DNA from: Streptococcus ferus DSM 20646
Lineage (GTDB): Bacteria; Bacillota; Bacilli; Lactobacillales; Streptococcaceae
Direction of reading: 5' to 3'
Length of the DNA: 64,000 nucleotides
NCBI RefSeq assembly: GCF_000372425.1
Contig: NZ_AQVD01000001.1
Span: 248,001-312,000, forward strand
In this document: positions 11,131 to 19,388 of the stretch, piece by piece
How positions within the stretch are numbered: the stretch's first letter is position 1
How the letters are laid out: each line of letters starts with the position of its first letter
Position numbers and translations under genes: made by a program
The notes under the pieces: generated by a model
What the model saw: the letters and a program-made list of their open reading frames with translations, nothing else
Databases searched by the model: none
Told to the model about the DNA's origin: nothing

Positions 11131-12807
11131 ATGACTGATAAGGAAACAAACTATGGGGCTGATTTGATTGTTGACAGCCTGATTAACCATCATGTTGATT
11201 ATATTTTCGGAATTCCTGGTGCTAAAATTGACCGTGTTTTTGATACGCTGGAAGATAAGGGACCAGAGCTGATTGTGGCACGTCACGAACAAAATGCAAC
11301 CTTTATGGCACAGGGTATTGGCCGTCTGACCGGACAGCCCGGCGTTGTATTGGCAACCTCAGGCCCAGGAATTTCCAATCTGGCGACAGGCTTAGTAACA
11401 GCTACGGCCGAAGGAGATCCAGTCTTGGCTATCGGCGGTCAGGTTAAGCGTGGTGATCTTCTCAAACGGGCTCATCAGTCTATGGATAATGTGGCGATGC
11501 TGAAGCCGATTACCAAATATGCGGCAGAAGTACATGACCCTGATACCTTGTCTGAGAATATTGCCAATGCTTATAGGATTGCCAAATCAGGAAAACCCGG
11601 GGCTAGTTTTCTGTCTATTCCTCAAGATGTCACTGACAGTCCTGTCAAGGTTAAGGCTATCAAACCCTTGACAGATCCTAAGCTGGGGTCGGCGTCGGTT
11701 TCAGACATCAATTATTTGGCGCAGGCGATTAAAAATGCCGTTCTCCCCGTTCTACTGTTAGGAAATGGTGCTTCTGATGAAAAAGTCACGGCCTCTATCC
11801 GCCGTCTGCTTGGTTCCGTCAAACTGCCAGTTGTCGAAACCTTTCAAGGGGCGGGAATCGTGTCTAGAGAGCTAGAAGAAGACACTTTTTTTGGTCGGGT
11901 AGGTCTTTTCCGCAATCAGCCGGGAGACATGCTTTTGAAGCGGTCAGACTTGGTTATTGCTGTTGGCTATGACCCTATCGAATACGAAGCCCGTAACTGG
12001 AATGCGGAAGTCTCTGCGCGTGTGATTGTCATCGATGTGGAGCCTGCAGAGATTAGCCATTATTTCCAACCGGAACGAGAATTGATTGGCGATATTGCAG
12101 ATACCCTTGATCTGCTTCTTCCCGCTGTCAATGGCTATCTTCTTCCAGAGGGCTCAAAAGAGTATTTGGTCGGTTTGCGGCAGAATACCTCTGAGGATCT
12201 TAAATTTGACCGTCAGGCAGCAGCAGGTAAGCTTCATCCCCTTGATTTGATTGAGGTTTTACAAGAACAGACTAAGGATGATATGACCGTTACAGTTGAT
12301 GTCGGCAGTCATTACATCTGGATGGCACGTTATTTCAAGAGTTACGAAGCCCGTCATCTGCTCTTCTCAAATGGTATGCAGACCTTGGGAGTGGCTCTGC
12401 CATGGGCTATATCGGCCAGTCTCCTGCGTCCTAATACCAAGGTTATCTCAATATCAGGGGATGGCGGCTTCCTCTTTTCAGCACAAGAGTTAGAAACGGC
12501 TGTTCGCTTAAACTTGCCGATTGTTCACTTGATTTGGAATGATGGCAGGTATAATATGGTGGAATTTCAAGAGGAGATGAAGTACGGCCGCTCATCTGGG
12601 GTTGATTTTGGTCCAGTAGATTTCGTTCAATATGCAGCAAGTTTTGGTGCAAAAGGTTACCGTGTTGACAGCAAGGAGAGCTTTGCGGAAATATTGGCAA
12701 AAGCCCTCGATGAGGCTCAGCAAGGACCTGTTTTAATTGACATTCCGGTGGATTATCAAGATAATATCAAATTGGGCGAAACCATTTTGCCGGATGAATT
12801 TTACTAA
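11131..12807 (+). CDS. alsS: Catabolic alpha-acetolactate synthase AlsS
   Basis: ThDP-dependent condensation of two pyruvates to acetolactate; first step of acetoin formation and pH relief. The 558-residue product has the N-terminal [14 protein letters not shown] with [12 protein letters not shown] (catalytic Glu), and the ThDP motif [20 protein letters not shown] ending in the NDGRYNMV segment. The absence of a FAD-requirement segment and the single-gene context favour the catabolic AlsS form over IlvB. ATG 11131 is preferred over 11104 because it follows the GAAGGAAGAG site. aldB follows 19 bases downstream. Confidence 0.94.
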   Translation: MTDKETNYGADLIVDSLINHHVDYIFGIPGAKIDRVFDTLEDKGPELIVARHEQNATFMAQGIGRLTGQPGVVLATSGPGISNLATGLVTATAEGDPVLAIGGQVKRGDLLKRAHQSMDNVAMLKPITKYAAEVHDPDTLSENIANAYRIAKSGKPGASFLSIPQDVTDSPVKVKAIKPLTDPKLGSASVSDINYLAQAIKNAVLPVLLLGNGASDEKVTASIRRLLGSVKLPVVETFQGAGIVSRELEEDTFFGRVGLFRNQPGDMLLKRSDLVIAVGYDPIEYEARNWNAEVSARVIVIDVEPAEISHYFQPERELIGDIADTLDLLLPAVNGYLLPEGSKEYLVGLRQNTSEDLKFDRQAAAGKLHPLDLIEVLQEQTKDDMTVTVDVGSHYIWMARYFKSYEARHLLFSNGMQTLGVALPWAISASLLRPNTKVISISGDGGFLFSAQELETAVRLNLPIVHLIWNDGRYNMVEFQEEMKYGRSSGVDFGPVDFVQYAASFGAKGYRVDSKESFAEILAKALDEAQQGPVLIDIPVDYQDNIKLGETILPDEFY

Positions 12808-12826
12808 GGGTTGATGAGGGAGAAAG

Positions 12827-13546
12827 ATGACAGAAGCAATCAAATTATTTCAATATAACACACTGGGAGCGCTGATGGCAGGTCTTTACGGGGGCAGTTT
12901 AACCATTGGTGAGCTTCTAGAGCATGGTGATCTAGGAATCGGTACCTTAGATTCGATTGATGGTGAACTGATTGTTCTTGATGGCAAGGCTTATCAGGCA
13001 AAAGGAACCGATGGTCAACTTCAGGTGATTGAAGTGACTCCAGATGTTAAGGTGCCTTATGCAGCCGTGGTTCCCCATCAGGCAGAAGTGATTTTCCGCC
13101 AACGCTTTGAGATGACGGATAAGGAACTGGAAAAGAGGATTGAGTCTTACTATGATGGCGAGAACCTTTTTAGATCCATTAAAATTTATGGTGCGTTTAA
13201 ACGAATGCATGTTCGCATGATTCCAAAGTCTGCTTCGGACAAAAAGTTTGCAGAAGTGGCTACCAAACAACCTGAATTTACAGCAGAAAATGTGAAGGGA
13301 ACAATTGTCGGTTTTTGGACCCCAGAAATGTTTCACGGCGTGAGTGTTGCAGGTTACCACCTTCATTTTTTATCAGATGATCATTCTTTTGGTGGCCATG
13401 TGATGGATTTCGTGATTGAAAATGGTGTGGTTGAAGTGGGAGCCGTGGATCAGCTGGATCAACGTTTCCCTGTTCAGGATCGCAAATATCTCTTTGCTAA
13501 ATTTAATATGGATGAGCTTAAGGAAGATATCGATAAGGCGGAGTGA
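12827..13546 (+). CDS. aldB: Alpha-acetolactate decarboxylase
   Basis: Converts acetolactate to acetoin. The 239-residue product contains IGTLDSIDGELIVLDGKAYQ and the zinc-ligand region GYHLHFLSDDHSFGGHV, where three His ligands (HLH..GGH) and the following acidic end are conserved. Same operon as alsS. Bases 13229-13375 of this gene recur almost unchanged at 14635-14781, and its last codons recur at 14146-14168, so it has been duplicated or exchanged locally. The gene itself is intact. Confidence 0.95.
   Translation: MTEAIKLFQYNTLGALMAGLYGGSLTIGELLEHGDLGIGTLDSIDGELIVLDGKAYQAKGTDGQLQVIEVTPDVKVPYAAVVPHQAEVIFRQRFEMTDKELEKRIESYYDGENLFRSIKIYGAFKRMHVRMIPKSASDKKFAEVATKQPEFTAENVKGTIVGFWTPEMFHGVSVAGYHLHFLSDDHSFGGHVMDFVIENGVVEVGAVDQLDQRFPVQDRKYLFAKFNMDELKEDIDKAE
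13229..13375 (+). repeat. 147-bp direct repeat, copy 1 (inside aldB)
   Basis: Identical to 14635-14781 except for one base (TTACC here, TTATC in copy 2). The offset is exactly 1406 bases. Such identity, next to diverged flanks, points to recent duplication or gene conversion. Confidence 0.93.
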
Positions 13547-13749
13547 GATGGAAATGTTCATCAGAGATCTTCAACCCAGTCAACTCTACCTTTCTGGAAA
13601 GAAAATAGTTGCATGTAGGAAATGGATTCAGCACATTGGTGTGGAAGATAAATTCTCTCCCCTACCTATCGAGCAAATTGCCATCGGATTTTTTTGACTA
13701 ATGGACACACAAGAGCCTATCTGGCTTATCAGGCTGGCTGGGAACGGAT
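13523..13749 (+). repeat. Direct repeat of aldB tail plus ParB-like gene, copy 1
   Basis: Matches 14146-14371 with clearly visible but imperfect identity (roughly one difference per 8-9 bases by eye). Contains the end of aldB (EDIDKAE stop) and the first half of the ParB-like gene. Homology ends at the GGCTGGGAACGG region. Confidence 0.85.
13548..13749 (+). pseudogene. Broken ParB-like gene copy (frameshifted and truncated)
   Basis: Starts MEMFIRDLQPSQLYLS, matching MEIVIRDLQPSQFYLS of the intact copy at 14171. Relative to that copy it lost one base in ATTGGCCATCG (here ATTGCCATCG), so the frame stops at 13697 after IAIGFF. The next bases still encode the remainder of the GHTRA motif in another frame until about 13749, where similarity ends at the DUF4440 gene. 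It starts 1 base after the aldB stop. Confidence 0.85.
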
Positions 13750-13769
13750 GAACAGGGAGGCACTATCGC

Positions 13770-14156
13770 ATGAAAAATAAACTCTTTCAGCTGGAGCAGA
13801 CTTTTATGAACCAAAGCAGTCAGTCAAATCAAGACTGGCTAAACAGGACAATTCACGATGACTTTACTGAGATAGGTAAATCCGGTAGAATTTACAGTAA
13901 ACAGGAGGTAATTTCTGCGTTGACTGCCCAAAAGAGCGGGAAAATCACGGAAATAATAGGATTTGACTGTCATCAGATTGACCAGCAGACCTGGTTGGTG
14001 CATTACCAGACAAGGCACAACGGTCTTCTGATCTATCGGACTTCTATTTGGCTGGAAAAGGAAGCCAGGCCTCAAATTTATCACCATCAGGCGACACCAC
14101 TTTCAGCCAGTATCTTTTCACCAAATTCATGCCAAAGAAGTCAGAGAAGATATTGA
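13770..14156 (+). CDS. DUF4440/SnoaL-like (NTF2-fold) protein
   Basis: 128-residue soluble protein. The pattern LNRTIHDDFTEIGKSGRIYS, then LVHYQTRHNGLLIYRTSIW, then IYHHQATPLS matches small DUF4440/NTF2-like proteins, which normally end close to the HQxTP motif. The last 19 residues or so (SASIFSPNSCQRSQRRY) look unlike the family and run into the repeated aldB tail, so the natural C-terminus has probably been replaced by recombination. No function can be assigned. It sits between the two ParB-like copies. Confidence 0.65.
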   Translation: MKNKLFQLEQTFMNQSSQSNQDWLNRTIHDDFTEIGKSGRIYSKQEVISALTAQKSGKITEIIGFDCHQIDQQTWLVHYQTRHNGLLIYRTSIWLEKEARPQIYHHQATPLSASIFSPNSCQRSQRRY

Positions 14157-14170
14157 TAAGGCAGAGTGAG

Positions 14171-14569
14171 ATGGAAATAGTAATCAGAGATCTTCAACCC
14201 AGTCAATTCTACCTTTCTGAAAAGAAAATAGCTGCATGTAGGGAATGGATGCAGAACATTGGTGTGAAAGATAAGTTTTCTCCCTTGCCTATCAAGCAAA
14301 TTGGCCATCGAATCTTTTTGACTGATGGACACACAAGGGCCTTTTTGGCATATCAGGCTGGCTGGGAAAGGGTACCAGTTATCTGGGATGAAGATGAATT
14401 GGACTGGGAGGCCTACCTTATCTGTGTCCAAACAGCAGAGGCGAAAGGTATTCATTCCGTAGCCGACCTAGCTACTAGGATTCTCCCAGAAGAAGAATAT
14501 CAAGAAAAATGGCTGAATTGGTGTCAAGAAATCTTTAATGCCAACCAACCTCATCAAAAAAATCCATGA
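14171..14569 (+). CDS. Orphan ParB/sulfiredoxin-fold protein
   Basis: 132 residues. The DGHTRAFLAYQAGWERVPV motif (about residues 57-75) is the GHxR box of the ParB/Srx nuclease-like fold; the N-terminal IRDLQPSQFYLSEKK fits the first strand and helix. There is no helix-turn-helix and no ParA partner, so a role in plasmid partition is unlikely. The start at 14171 corresponds to the start of the broken copy and follows the aldB-like tail. Stop TGA lies in a terminator hairpin. Function unknown. Confidence 0.7.
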   Translation: MEIVIRDLQPSQFYLSEKKIAACREWMQNIGVKDKFSPLPIKQIGHRIFLTDGHTRAFLAYQAGWERVPVIWDEDELDWEAYLICVQTAEAKGIHSVADLATRILPEEEYQEKWLNWCQEIFNANQPHQKNP

Positions 14570-14589
14570 ATTAGAGTTTCATGGATTTT
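14559..14589. terminator. Bidirectional terminator hairpin
   Basis: AAAATCCATGAA (14559-14570) pairs with TTCATGGATTTT (14578-14589). It ends the ParB-like gene on the plus strand and contains the stop of the rqcH remnant on the minus strand, so it probably was the terminator of the original rqcH copy. Confidence 0.75.
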
Positions 14590-14634
14590 ATTTTTTCTTC
14601 CGTCGGGGTGACGCGCAGGGTCTTTTGCCCCATA
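14571..14634 (-). pseudogene. Remnant of an rqcH (fbpA) C-terminus
   Basis: On the minus strand this reads GQKTLRVTPTEEKIKSMKL then stop. The intact rqcH at 16326-17990 ends GQKTLRVTPNEKKIKAMELS, so these are the last 20 or so codons of a second, diverged rqcH. Similarity stops at the junction with the aldB fragment (14634/14635). No start or other part of the gene is present. Confidence 0.8.
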
Positions 14635-14808
14635 TCTGCTTCGGACAAAAAGTTTGCAGAAGTGGCTACCAAACAACCTGAATTTACAGCAGAAAATGTG
14701 AAGGGAACAATTGTCGGTTTTTGGACCCCAGAAATGTTTCACGGCGTGAGTGTTGCAGGTTATCACCTTCATTTTTTATCAAAGGAAGATATCGAAAAAT
14801 CAGAATAA
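14635..14808 (+). pseudogene. Internally deleted aldB remnant
   Basis: 14635-14781 is the near-identical second copy of aldB 13229-13375. Directly after it, AAGGAAGATATCGA returns to the aldB 3' end, with its own ending EDIEKSE and stop at 14806-14808. About 140 bases between these parts, including some metal-ligand codons, are gone, and the gene's first two thirds are missing. The different tail residues compared with aldB (EDIDKAE) show that it derives from a separate allele. Confidence 0.88.
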
Positions 14809-14812
14809 ATAA

Positions 14813-14848
14813 AATCCCTCGGCTGTTAAGCCTGAGGGATTGATTTTT
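14813..14848. terminator. Bidirectional terminator
   Basis: AATCCCTCGGCT (14813-14824) pairs with AGCC-T-GAGGGATT (14829-14841), with a T-rich run on the plus strand. It separates the aldB remnant from the convergent permease gene. Confidence 0.85.
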
Positions 14849-14850
14849 GA

Positions 14851-16236
14851 TTATTTTCGAAATTTTAGCTGACTGTAAATACCAAAACCGACAATCCAAA
14901 TACTAGAACCGATAGCGCCAAGGACCGTTGATTCCTGTAAGAATAAGGAAATAAAGACAAAAATCATAAAAGCGATGGTGATGGGATTGAGCCACTTATA
15001 ATGAGGCATGAGATAGCCATCCGCCATAAAATCTTCTGACAGGCGGTATTTTTGATGGGCAATCATGGTCAGTATATAAATAGCAATGTAGACACCAGAA
15101 GACGAGGCTGTAATCAAGGCAAAAGCGTCAGATATTCCGGGAATGACGGTGATAAAAGCCGAAAACATAATCACAGCTACGGAGAAAAGAATAGCTCGGC
15201 TGGGAACACCGGCGCGTGACAGGCGATTGACCTTCATTTTTTCAAAAAGTTGATTAGGGTTTTCATTAGCAATCTGGTAGAAGTGACGGCCTGTTGAATA
15301 CAAGGTGGAGTTTAAAGCCGAGGCAGCAGAGGTCAGTACCACAAAGTTAATCAAAGCTGCCGCCCATTTGATGCCGACTAATTTGAAAACCATAACGAAA
15401 GGGGATTCATTGACAGGCAATTCTCGCCAAGGAAAGATAGCCATAATCGAAAGCAGGGCTCCGACATAGAAAATGATAATACGAATAGGGATTTCCTTAA
15501 TAGCCTTTGGCAGAACTTGCCGCGGATTCTGTGTTTCTGAGGTTGTAATGCCGACAAACTCAATCATTTGATAAGCAAAGAAGACCATTTGAAAGGCCAT
15601 GAGGAATTTCATCCAGCCATGTGGTAAAAATTCAAAGTTGTGGTAAATATTACGAAGGCTGACTGGTCCCTGGCTGGTTTCAAAGTTTGTCAGAATCATA
15701 AAAATACCTGTTGCAATCAAGGCAAGGATAGCAACAATCTTAATCATGGCAAACCAAAATTCCGTCTCTCCAAAAACACGGACGGCAATCAAGTTTACCA
15801 GACTTAGGAGAAGAAGAAACACAATCTGAATCATCCATGACGGCCAAGTAGGAAACCAGTACTGAACATAGGTTGCAACGGCGGTAATTTCAGCCATTCC
15901 CATAAAAATGAGAGAAATCCAGTAAGACCAGCCTGCAAAATAGCCCCAGCCCTTACCGACATACTTTGTAATAAAGTTAATAAAGGTATGCTGGTCAGGA
16001 TCGTAATAGAGCATCTCCCCGATGGCCCTCATCATAAAATACATGAAGAGTCCAGTTGTTAGATAGACCAAAATAATAGAGGGTCCTGTCAGATTGATAG
16101 AACGCCCCGCTCCTAAAAACAAGCCCGTTCCAATGGTTCCTGCGATGGCAATTAGCTGTACATGGCGGTTCTGAAGCCCGCGTACCATGCCGTTTTTGAG
16201 CTCCTTTGTTTCTTCCTTGTGATTTTCTTGAGACAT
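14851..16236 (-). CDS. Amino acid permease (APC superfamily, AAT/CycA-like)
   Basis: 461-residue transporter with about 12 membrane segments. The N-terminus reads RGLQNRHVQLIAIAGTIGTG, the consensus amphipathic signature of the amino acid transporter (AAT) family, followed by LFLGAGRSI. The pattern resembles D-serine/D-alanine/glycine or GABA-type permeases; substrate cannot be fixed. The complement of a ribosome site (AAGG) precedes the ATG. It is in the same direction as rqcH, which lies upstream and is separated by a terminator-like palindrome. Confidence 0.9.
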   Translation of the reverse strand: MSQENHKEETKELKNGMVRGLQNRHVQLIAIAGTIGTGLFLGAGRSINLTGPSIILVYLTTGLFMYFMMRAIGEMLYYDPDQHTFINFITKYVGKGWGYFAGWSYWISLIFMGMAEITAVATYVQYWFPTWPSWMIQIVFLLLLSLVNLIAVRVFGETEFWFAMIKIVAILALIATGIFMILTNFETSQGPVSLRNIYHNFEFLPHGWMKFLMAFQMVFFAYQMIEFVGITTSETQNPRQVLPKAIKEIPIRIIIFYVGALLSIMAIFPWRELPVNESPFVMVFKLVGIKWAAALINFVVLTSAASALNSTLYSTGRHFYQIANENPNQLFEKMKVNRLSRAGVPSRAILFSVAVIMFSAFITVIPGISDAFALITASSSGVYIAIYILTMIAHQKYRLSEDFMADGYLMPHYKWLNPITIAFMIFVFISLFLQESTVLGAIGSSIWIVGFGIYSQLKFRK

Positions 16237-16313
16237 AATAGAACCTTTCCTTGTAAATATCCATCATTATAGCCCATTTTAAAGAAAAGCACAAACGGCC
16301 TCCCAATATCAGA

Positions 16314-16340
16314 AAGAAGCTGGTCTTAGACCAGCTTCTT
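16314..16340 (-). terminator. Terminator palindrome at the rqcH 3' end
   Basis: AAGAAGCTGGTCT, one centre base, AGACCAGCTTCTT. It includes the last codons of rqcH and is followed on the minus strand by TTTCT. Confidence 0.7.
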
Positions 16341-17990
16341 GGATAGCTCCATAGCTTTTATTTTCTTTTCGTTGGGAGTTACTCTCAGTGTTTTTTGCCC
16401 CGTATAGGTGACAAAGCCTGGTTTTGCTCCTGTGGGTTTATGAAGCTTCTTGGCTTCAATCATATCAACTTGAACCAAATTAGACAAACGCGCCTTTGAG
16501 AAATAGGCTGCCAGTTCGGCAGCATCGGTTTTGACTTCGTCTGTGGGGTTAAGATTGTCCTTGATAATGACATGGCTGCCTGGAATATCTTTGGCATGAA
16601 ACCAGAGCTCACCTTTTTTAGCCATTTTAAAAGTCAGCTCATCATTTTGCAGATTATTTTTACCGACTAGGATGACGGTTTTACCGTCAGAGGCCAGAAA
16701 TGGTTGCGGTTTTTGGCGTTGCTGCCGTTTTTGTCGGCCTTTCTTCTTTAGAAAACCCGTTTCCATTAGTTCTTCACGGATATCCTCAATCTCAGTTAGA
16801 CTGGCCTGACTGAGGGCCTGCTCAACGCTTTCTAAGTAGAGAATGGTTGAACGTGTTTCCTCCAAAAGCCCCGTTAAGTGCTTAACAGCCTCTTTTAATT
16901 TCTGGTATTTTTTGAAATAGCGCTGAGCATTCTGGTTAGGTGTCAGAGCTCTGTCGAGCGGGATAGTGATTTTTTCACCGGTATAATAATTGTCCAGTTC
17001 CACCTGATCTTGATTATTGGGAACTTGGCTGAGGTAGGTCGTCAAAAGTTCCCCTTTTTGTCGAAAACCCTCAGCATGATCAGTGTCAGCTAATTCTTGT
17101 TGCTGTTTGAGAAGTTTTTTCTTATTTTTGCTGAGTTCATTTTGGATGCGGTGAATCAGATCACTAGCCTGTTGGCTGATACGGTCACGTTCAGCCTTAT
17201 CCTGATAGAAGACATCCAGTAGGGCTGATAGGCTATCAAAACTTTCTTGGCTGTCCGTAAAATGGACGGCTGAAAAAGAAGTTTCTGTTAGGTTAGGTGC
17301 CGTTTCTTGCTTGAAGAAGCGGCGGAAGTTCTTTAAGCGGTCCCTGTCTAACGAGAAAGCTAGCTGACTGGCGGTGTCTCTGCCCAGACCTTGAAAAAGC
17401 TGCTGGAGGTTTTTAGGAGAGAGATCCTGCGTCTGCAGAATTTCAAAGAGCTTGTCATCTGAGATGGCAAAAGGATTCTGTGTTTGGTTCTTTGGAGGCG
17501 CCAGATAGGCAGAGCCAGGTAAGATGGTTCGGTAACTATTTTGAGCAAACCCCACGTGTTTGATTGATTCAATAATCTTACCTTCATTTTGATCAATGAG
17601 AATGATATTGCTGTGTTTTCCCATGATTTCCACGATGAGGCTCACCTTTAGCTGATCGCCAATTTCATTTTTATTAGAAACACTGATTTGCAGGATACGA
17701 TCATTTTCCACCTGCTGGATAGACTCGATGAGTGCCCCCTGCAGATATTTTCGCATAATCATGGTGAAGGTATTGGGGATCTGAGGGTTTTGAAAATCGG
17801 TTTTTGTCATCTGAATGCGGCCGAAAACAGGGTGAGCGGATAAGAGTAGTTTAAAGTTCTGCCGATGATTGCGAATCGTTAAAACCAGTTCACGATCAAA
17901 AGGCTGATTGACCTTTTGGATCCGACCGTAGAGCAGATATTCTTGTAATTCTTGGGTTAAATGGTGTAAAAAAAAGCCATCGAAGGACAT
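16326..17990 (-). CDS. rqcH: RqcH/NFACT-family ribosome quality control protein (fibronectin-binding protein homologue)
   Basis: 554 residues with the NFACT layout: N-terminal NFACT-N (MSFDGFFLHHLTQEL), helix-hairpin-helix region (about 180-230), a long coiled coil (about 265-400), and the C-terminal NFACT-R with ELWFHAKDIPGSHVII. The DR motif in IQKVNQPFDRELVLTIR and this R domain match RqcH, which adds C-terminal alanine tails to nascent chains on stalled 50S subunits. In streptococci the same family is named FbpA/PavA for fibronectin binding. Full length and intact; a remnant of a second copy lies at 14571-14634. Confidence 0.92.
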   Translation of the reverse strand: MSFDGFFLHHLTQELQEYLLYGRIQKVNQPFDRELVLTIRNHRQNFKLLLSAHPVFGRIQMTKTDFQNPQIPNTFTMIMRKYLQGALIESIQQVENDRILQISVSNKNEIGDQLKVSLIVEIMGKHSNIILIDQNEGKIIESIKHVGFAQNSYRTILPGSAYLAPPKNQTQNPFAISDDKLFEILQTQDLSPKNLQQLFQGLGRDTASQLAFSLDRDRLKNFRRFFKQETAPNLTETSFSAVHFTDSQESFDSLSALLDVFYQDKAERDRISQQASDLIHRIQNELSKNKKKLLKQQQELADTDHAEGFRQKGELLTTYLSQVPNNQDQVELDNYYTGEKITIPLDRALTPNQNAQRYFKKYQKLKEAVKHLTGLLEETRSTILYLESVEQALSQASLTEIEDIREELMETGFLKKKGRQKRQQRQKPQPFLASDGKTVILVGKNNLQNDELTFKMAKKGELWFHAKDIPGSHVIIKDNLNPTDEVKTDAAELAAYFSKARLSNLVQVDMIEAKKLHKPTGAKPGFVTYTGQKTLRVTPNEKKIKAMELSKKLV

Positions 17991-18047
17991 AGCGGTCTCC
18001 TTTATATCTCTTAGAAGATTATACCATATCGGTCCCTAAAAATCTTA

Positions 18048-18076
18048 TTGACAAATACCGCGGAACATACTATAAT
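18048..18076 (+). promoter_or_regulatory. Promoter of the trpXYZ T-box transcript
   Basis: TTGACA at 18048-18053 and TATAAT at 18071-18076 with an ideal 17-base spacer, directly before the T-box leader. Confidence 0.88.
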
Positions 18077-18082
18077 GAATGC

Positions 18083-18324
18083 AATCAGAAAGAGTAGTAG
18101 GAATTTGTTTCCAGAGAGCTTGTGGTCGTTGTGAACAAGTAGCAGTTTTTACGAAATGGGCTGAGGTTATGAGATGGACTTGAAACAATAAGAGTTCGGT
18201 AGGCACACCTTACAGTGCAGCTCCTTGTTAGAGGAGGAAGAGATATGGGAAATCCCATAAGTGAGGTGGCACCGCGCTCCATACGCCCTCGCATACAGTT
18301 TTTGTATGCGGGGCTTTTGTTTTA
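18083..18324 (+). promoter_or_regulatory. T-box riboswitch, tryptophan-type
   Basis: The leader ends in the T-box sequence AGGTGGCACCGCG (18264-18276; consensus AGGGTGGNACCGCG) and a terminator, GCCC.CGCATAC with GTATGCGGGGC and a T-run (18285-18324). Near the base of stem I the 5' side has AGTA (about 18095) and the 3' side has ATGGA (18174-18178), placing TGG at 18175-18177 as the specifier codon for tRNA-Trp, followed by the usual A. Uncharged tRNA-Trp would favour the antiterminator. This fits the tryptophan-type ABC transporter downstream. Confidence 0.92.
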
Positions 18325-18359
18325 TACCTGAGAATAAGAAAAAGAAGAGGATATTGCTT

Positions 18360-19352
18360 ATGAAGAACAAACGTTTAATCGCCGTTTTGGCAGCTATTGT
18401 TGTCATCATTGCCGGAACCTTGGCCTATCAGTCTGTCAGCCGGGGAAGTAAAAATCAGGGAACCAAGACAGTAAAGGTCGGTGTCCTGCAATATGTGACC
18501 CATGAGGCGCTGGATGAAATTTACCGAGGCATCAAGGATGGCCTTAAGAAAGAGGGCTATTCTGGTGATAAGATTAAGATTGAATTTTTAAATGCGGAAG
18601 GCGATCAAAGTAAGGTACAGACCATGAGCCAAACTTTGGTCAGCCATAAGAATCAGCTCTTGATCGGTATTGCGACACCTGCTGCTCAAGGTCTGGCCAG
18701 TGCTACCAAAGACATTCCTATTGTGATGGGGGCTGTGACGGATCCTGTCGGGGCAAAATTAGTCAAGGATCTTAAGAATCCAGGCGGCAATATTACAGGT
18801 GTTTCAGATAAAACCCCTATTGCTGATCAGATTGATCTCATCAAAGAGCTGACACCAGATGTTAAGACAGTTGGTCTGCTTTATTCAAGCAGCGAAGATA
18901 ATTCCAAATCCCAAGTTGAGGAATTTAAAAAATTGGCTGAGAAAAAAGGCTACAAGGTTGAAACCTATGCTGTTCCTTCAACTAATGAAATTGCCACAAC
19001 CATGAATGTCCTGTTATCTAAAGTGGACGCTGTCTGGACACCTCTTGACAATACCATTGCCTCAGCTTTTCCAACAGTTGTTGCAGCTGCAAAAGATGCT
19101 AACAAACCAATTTACCCGAGTGTTGATACCATGGTTTCTGAAGGAGGTCTCGCCTCTGTGGTGGTGGATCAGTATGACTTAGGGGTTGCTACCGGAAAAA
19201 TGGCAGCTAAAATCTTAAAAGGCGAAAAAGCGGGAGACATCCCCGTTCAGGTATTTGATGAAGGAACGCCAGTGATCAATAAAACGGTAGCTCAAGAACT
19301 CGGAGTGACGATTCCAGCTGATCTTGCTAAAAAGGCTAAGTCGGTCAATTAG
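18360..19352 (+). CDS. trpX: ABC transporter substrate-binding protein, tryptophan uptake (TrpX)
   Basis: 330 residues of the ABC-sub-bind family (TrpX/YtrF type): VKVGVLQYVTHEALDEIYRG and VMGAVTDPVGAKLVKDL are characteristic. The N-terminus (MKNKRLIAVLAAIVVIIAG) is a membrane segment with no cysteine in the first 40 residues, so it should be a membrane-tethered protein rather than a lipoprotein. The ATG at 18360 is downstream of the T-box terminator; the longer frame from 18261 would run through the terminator. Genes for permease and ATPase follow at once. Confidence 0.9.
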   Translation: MKNKRLIAVLAAIVVIIAGTLAYQSVSRGSKNQGTKTVKVGVLQYVTHEALDEIYRGIKDGLKKEGYSGDKIKIEFLNAEGDQSKVQTMSQTLVSHKNQLLIGIATPAAQGLASATKDIPIVMGAVTDPVGAKLVKDLKNPGGNITGVSDKTPIADQIDLIKELTPDVKTVGLLYSSSEDNSKSQVEEFKKLAEKKGYKVETYAVPSTNEIATTMNVLLSKVDAVWTPLDNTIASAFPTVVAAAKDANKPIYPSVDTMVSEGGLASVVVDQYDLGVATGKMAAKILKGEKAGDIPVQVFDEGTPVINKTVAQELGVTIPADLAKKAKSVN

Positions 19353-19388
19353 TCATCACTCCCAAATAAAAGAATGTAAGGATACAAG

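Noticed and set aside
14554..14772. 72-residue minus-strand frame across the aldB remnant
   Set aside because: Antisense of the duplicated aldB fragment, as in the intact gene; only the short rqcH tail is meaningful on this strand.
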